A stretch of 50,858 bases of DNA, taken from the NCBI RefSeq assembly GCF_027620315.1, contig NZ_JAPNNL010000030.1, forward strand, positions 1-50,858. Reading direction: 5' to 3'. The notes below the pieces were generated by a model that saw nothing but the letters and a program-made list of their open reading frames with translations, searched no databases and had not been told where the DNA came from. This DNA comes from Nonomuraea corallina. Its GTDB lineage: Bacteria; Actinomycetota; Actinomycetes; Streptosporangiales; Streptosporangiaceae. This document shows, piece after piece, positions 48,537-50,858 of this stretch; the first letter of the stretch is position 1; the number at the start of each line of letters is the position of its first letter. The translations under genes were made by a program, and so were the position numbers.

Positions 48537-49287
48537 TCCGTCGGCCAACCTCACGCGGGTGCGCGAGGCGCTCGCCGCCGCGGAGGGCGCGGATCTGGCG
48601 ATCTTCCCGGAGGCGACGCTCACCCGCTACGGCAAGCGCATCACCGACCTGGCCGAGCCGCTCGACGGGCCGTTCGTCACCGGGATGGCCGAGGCCGCCC
48701 GGCGGCACGGCGTGGCGGTGATCGCGGGCGTCTTCGAGCCCGGCCGGGGCCTGGTCCACAACACCGCCGTGGCGCTCGACTCCTCCGGCGAGCTGCGCGC
48801 CGCCTACCGCAAGATCCACCTGTTCGACTCGTTCGGGGCCAAGGAGTCGGAGCTGGTCGCGCCCGGCGCCGAGCCGGTCGTCGTGGAGCTGGCCGGCCTG
48901 CGGGTGGGGCTGGTCACCTGCTACGACGTCCGCTTCCCCGAGCTGACCAGGGCGCTGGTCGACCAGGGCGCCGAGCTGTTCGCGGTGATCGCGGCCTGGG
49001 GCTCCGGGCCGCTCAAGGAAGATCACTGGGTGACGCTGGTGCGCGCCCGCGCCCTGGAGAACACCATGTGGACCGCCGCCGTCGGCCAGGCGCCCAACCC
49101 GGCCGAGTCATCCGACGGTTTCGGGGTAGGGCGCAGCATGCTGGTCGATCCGATGGGCGTGGTCCGGGCCGATCTCGGCACCTCCGCCGGGGTGCAGGTG
49201 GTCGAGCTCGACCCGGAGGCGGCCGCCCGGGTCAGGGCGACGCTGCCCTGCCTCGAACATCGGGTTCTCGGGGTCAACAGATCGTAA
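48496..49287 (+). CDS. Carbon-nitrogen hydrolase (nitrilase superfamily amidase)
   Basis: 263-residue nitrilase-superfamily amidase of the Nit1/Nit2 (deaminated glutathione/omega-amidase) size. Catalytic triad: Glu in AIFPEATLTRYG, Lys in YRKIHLFDSFG, and Cys in LVTCYDVRFPELTRAL. It hydrolyses C-N bonds of linear amides. The GTG is preceded by TAGAGT at 6 nt (leaderless). Possible roles are metabolite repair or hydrolysis of an amide intermediate such as malonamate in the pathway proposed here (speculative). Confidence 0.93.
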   Translation: MTRIALCQIPVSPDPSANLTRVREALAAAEGADLAIFPEATLTRYGKRITDLAEPLDGPFVTGMAEAARRHGVAVIAGVFEPGRGLVHNTAVALDSSGELRAAYRKIHLFDSFGAKESELVAPGAEPVVVELAGLRVGLVTCYDVRFPELTRALVDQGAELFAVIAAWGSGPLKEDHWVTLVRARALENTMWTAAVGQAPNPAESSDGFGVGRSMLVDPMGVVRADLGTSAGVQVVELDPEAAARVRATLPCLEHRVLGVNRS

Positions 49288-49290
49288 AGT
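49285..49290 (+). promoter_or_regulatory. -10 element, leaderless gene at 49298
   Basis: TAAAGT, then 7 nt, then ATG 49298. It begins within the last bases of the amidase gene. Confidence 0.5.
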
Positions 49291-49297
49291 GGTCATC

Positions 49298-49744
49298 ATG
49301 AGCGGAACGCAGATGCAGAAGGTGGTCCCGCCGCGTCTGCTGGTGCCCTACCTGTCGGGCAAGCGCACGGTCATCTCCGGCTACGTCTACCGGGTGCAGG
49401 ACTGTGCCCGGCTGACCACGCCGCGCGACTACCACCAGGGGTTAGACCTGTCCTTCGACGGCTCGGAGCTGACCGCCGACGTCCCCGAGCTGTACGTGCT
49501 GCGCTGGCACGCCCGCGACATCGACACCTACTCCGTCCCGTACGGCCCGCACATGGGCGGCGACTGGAGCGACGGGCCGCCGTTCGCCGGCAACGGGTTC
49601 ACCACCTCGCGCGAGCACGTGGTGCCGCAGTTCCACACGGTCCCGATGCCGATCCCGGCGGGCGCGCGGATCGTACACGTCTCCCGCTCGGGCGAGCGGC
49701 CGTTCGCCGAGTACGACGGCCTGACCTGGCGGCCCGCGGCATGA
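49298..49744 (+). CDS. Hypothetical protein
   Basis: 148-residue soluble protein that I do not recognise. It is rich in aromatic residues and His, with blocks GKRTVISGYVYRVQDCARL, VPELYVLRWHARDIDTY and HVVPQFHTVPMPIPAGARIV, and a probable beta-rich fold. A rare TTA leucine codon lies at 49442-49444. It is coupled to the next gene by an ATGA overlap; the two may be subunits of one complex. Confidence 0.75.
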   Translation: MSGTQMQKVVPPRLLVPYLSGKRTVISGYVYRVQDCARLTTPRDYHQGLDLSFDGSELTADVPELYVLRWHARDIDTYSVPYGPHMGGDWSDGPPFAGNGFTTSREHVVPQFHTVPMPIPAGARIVHVSRSGERPFAEYDGLTWRPAA

Positions 49745-50133
49745 GCGAGGAGATCACACCGGTCGCCTCCGGCTTCGTCGCCCGCTTCGGCGAGCTGACG
49801 CTGCCCGCCGCGCCCGGCCCCGGCGACCGGGTGGTGCTGTTCAGCGAGGAGGAGCTCGACGGGTTCGAGCCCGCCTCCGGCTACTGGCGGCGCACCGTCG
49901 CCCGCGCCGAGCTGGAATGGCTGGTGCTCATCCGTACCGTCGGCGCGTTCGGCGGCGAGCCGTGCATCGTGCTGGACGAGGACGAGGACGGCCTCCACAT
50001 CGCCTACACCGGCCACAGCGGGATGAAGGCCGAGGCGCTGGGCTACTGGATGGTCGACCACGGCGCCTACGAGGTGGTGGTGCCGCGCGAGGAGGTCTTC
50101 TCGCTGCGGGTGGAGCGCATCCCGGTGCCGTAG
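49741..50133 (+). CDS. Hypothetical protein
   Basis: 130-residue acidic soluble protein of unknown family. Visible segments: DRVVLFSEEELDGFEPASGY, CIVLDEDEDGLHIAYTGHSG and a C-terminal YEVVVPREEVFSLRVERIP strand. Overlaps the upstream unknown gene by 4 bp. Its TAG stop forms the start of the next gene's -10 element. Confidence 0.75.
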   Translation: MSEEITPVASGFVARFGELTLPAAPGPGDRVVLFSEEELDGFEPASGYWRRTVARAELEWLVLIRTVGAFGGEPCIVLDEDEDGLHIAYTGHSGMKAEALGYWMVDHGAYEVVVPREEVFSLRVERIPVP

Positions 50134-50136
50134 GGT
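50131..50136 (+). promoter_or_regulatory. -10 element, leaderless alpha/beta hydrolase gene
   Basis: TAGGGT followed by 6 nt and GTG 50143. The TAG is also the stop codon of the preceding gene. Confidence 0.5.
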
Positions 50137-50142
50137 CCAGCT

Positions 50143-50784
50143 GTGATACGCGAAGCCGACGTTAACGGGATCAGGCTGGTCTACCGGGAGGAAGGGGACC
50201 CGGCGGCTCCGGCGCTGGTGCTGTTGCACGGCCGCACGGCCGACCACAACGACTGGAACGGCTTCACCCAGCACTTCGCCGCCCGCTACCACGTGCTCGT
50301 CCCCGACCTGCGCGGCCACGGCGCGAGTGACTTCCCCGGCACGTACCCCATCCCGGAGATGGCCGAGGACGTCGCCGCCCTGCTCGGCCTGCACGGGGCC
50401 GGCAGCGCCACCGTCATCGGCCACTCGCTCGGCGGGATGGTCGCCTACCACCTGGCCATGCGCCACCCCGGGCTGGTGAGCCGGCTGGTGGTGGAGGACT
50501 CCCCGCTGCCGGAGCCGATGCGCGACCGCCCGGCCCTGGTCGAGGACGGCTCCACCGGCTTCGACTGGCGGATGATGCACGACACCGAACGGCAGTTCAC
50601 GCACCCCGACCCGGCCTGGCTGGACGGGCTGGCCCGGATCACCGCGCCCACCCTGGTCATCTCGGGCGGGAAGTCCAGCCCGTTCCGCGCCGACCTGCTG
50701 GCCGCGCGCATCCCCGGCGCGCGCCTGGTCGTCATCGAGGCCGGTCACCTGGTGCACACGACCGAGCGCGAGGCCTTCCGGCGC
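50143..50784 (+). CDS. Alpha/beta hydrolase, 3' end lost in low-quality sequence
   Basis: About 214 residues of an alpha/beta-hydrolase-fold protein. Oxyanion region VLLHGRTADHNDW, LVPDLRGHGASDF, the nucleophile elbow VIGHSLGGMVAY (Ser), and the late catalytic His in EAGHLVHTTERE. The Asp of the triad is not certain. GTG start 50143, leaderless geometry. The frame runs into an 18-G run at 50785, and the last ~15 residues are probably lost or garbled there. Confidence 0.88.
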
Positions 50785-50858
50785 GGGGGGGGGGGGGGGG
50801 GGCACCCCCCCCGCCCGCCCCCCCGAGACGGGACCTCCGTCCGCGTGCCCACTGGTCC
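50785..50858. other. Homopolymer-rich, probably unreliable contig end
   Basis: Eighteen consecutive G (50785-50802) are followed by C-rich runs, cutting the alpha/beta hydrolase gene. This looks like read-end or assembly error and not biology. Confidence 0.7.

Noticed and set aside
50785..50802. Run of 18 G considered as a phase-variable tract
   Set aside because: It sits at the ragged window end next to C homopolymers and breaks a conserved hydrolase frame, so sequencing or assembly error is more likely.

Overview
The window is about 51 kb of very GC-rich DNA with compact, often translationally coupled genes. Many genes start directly at a TAnnnT -10 element (leaderless geometry). Together with mycobacterial-type orthologues (a fused AccD3-like carboxyltransferase and a DapC-type aminotransferase), a short CydB and PucR-type regulation, this points to an actinobacterium, probably of the Streptosporangiales/Nonomuraea kind (inference). 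I see no tRNA, rRNA, IS element, phage gene or CRISPR array. The last ~75 bases look like a low-quality contig end, with a run of 18 G.

Left part (1-9.5 kb): a nitrogen-heterocycle catabolic block. AllH-like (DUF2877) and FdrA/AllF-like genes, plus the first codons of a third coupled gene, run leftwards. A PucR-family regulator, a small S4 protein, a UraA-type NCS2 permease and a three-subunit molybdenum hydroxylase (FAD, 2Fe-2S, Mo subunits) run rightwards. Middle-left (9.6-21.6 kb): a leucine-rich repeat protein, a small lipoprotein, cytochrome bd oxidase (cydAB) behind a striking CTAC/GTAG array, a CoxG-like membrane-anchored protein, an unknown protein, a DsbA/FrnE-like oxidoreductase, thymidine kinase, a two-helix membrane protein coupled to hydantoinase genes hyuA/hyuB, and a DUF3800-like gene followed by a structured RNA-like element.

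Centre (21.8-41.1 kb): a ~19 kb locus that I cannot match to a known pathway. It holds a Gfo/Idh/MocA oxidoreductase, an NAD-dependent epimerase-like protein, two DHDPS-family aldolases/lyases, two DegT-family PLP enzymes, a CUT1-type sugar ABC importer without its ATPase, an S66 (MccF/LdcA) peptidase, two secreted beta-propellers, four amidohydrolase-like TIM-barrel proteins and a dedicated regulator. Six copies of a palindrome close to TTWCGGTC-NN-GRCCGWAA sit at its promoters, one of them perfect. I therefore read it as a single regulon, probably controlled by the regulator encoded at 24907-26112. Propeller and amidohydrolase genes form two mirror-image modules, each with one metal-ligand-complete and one degenerate amidohydrolase joined by a 4-bp overlap. 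This is the best candidate in the window for an undescribed system.

Right part (41.1-50.9 kb): a histidine phosphatase, a uridine-kinase-like P-loop protein, a class III CoA-transferase, an AccD3-like carboxyltransferase, a barbiturase/cyanuric acid hydrolase-family enzyme, a DapC-like aminotransferase, a DUF418-type membrane protein, a nitrilase-family amidase, two small unknown proteins and a 3'-truncated alpha/beta hydrolase. The barbiturase, UraA-type permease and Mo hydroxylase suggest an oxidative pyrimidine route (uracil to barbiturate to ureidomalonate). The AllF/AllH-type proteins could then act on ureidomalonate, the one-carbon homologue of oxalurate; that step is a hypothesis.
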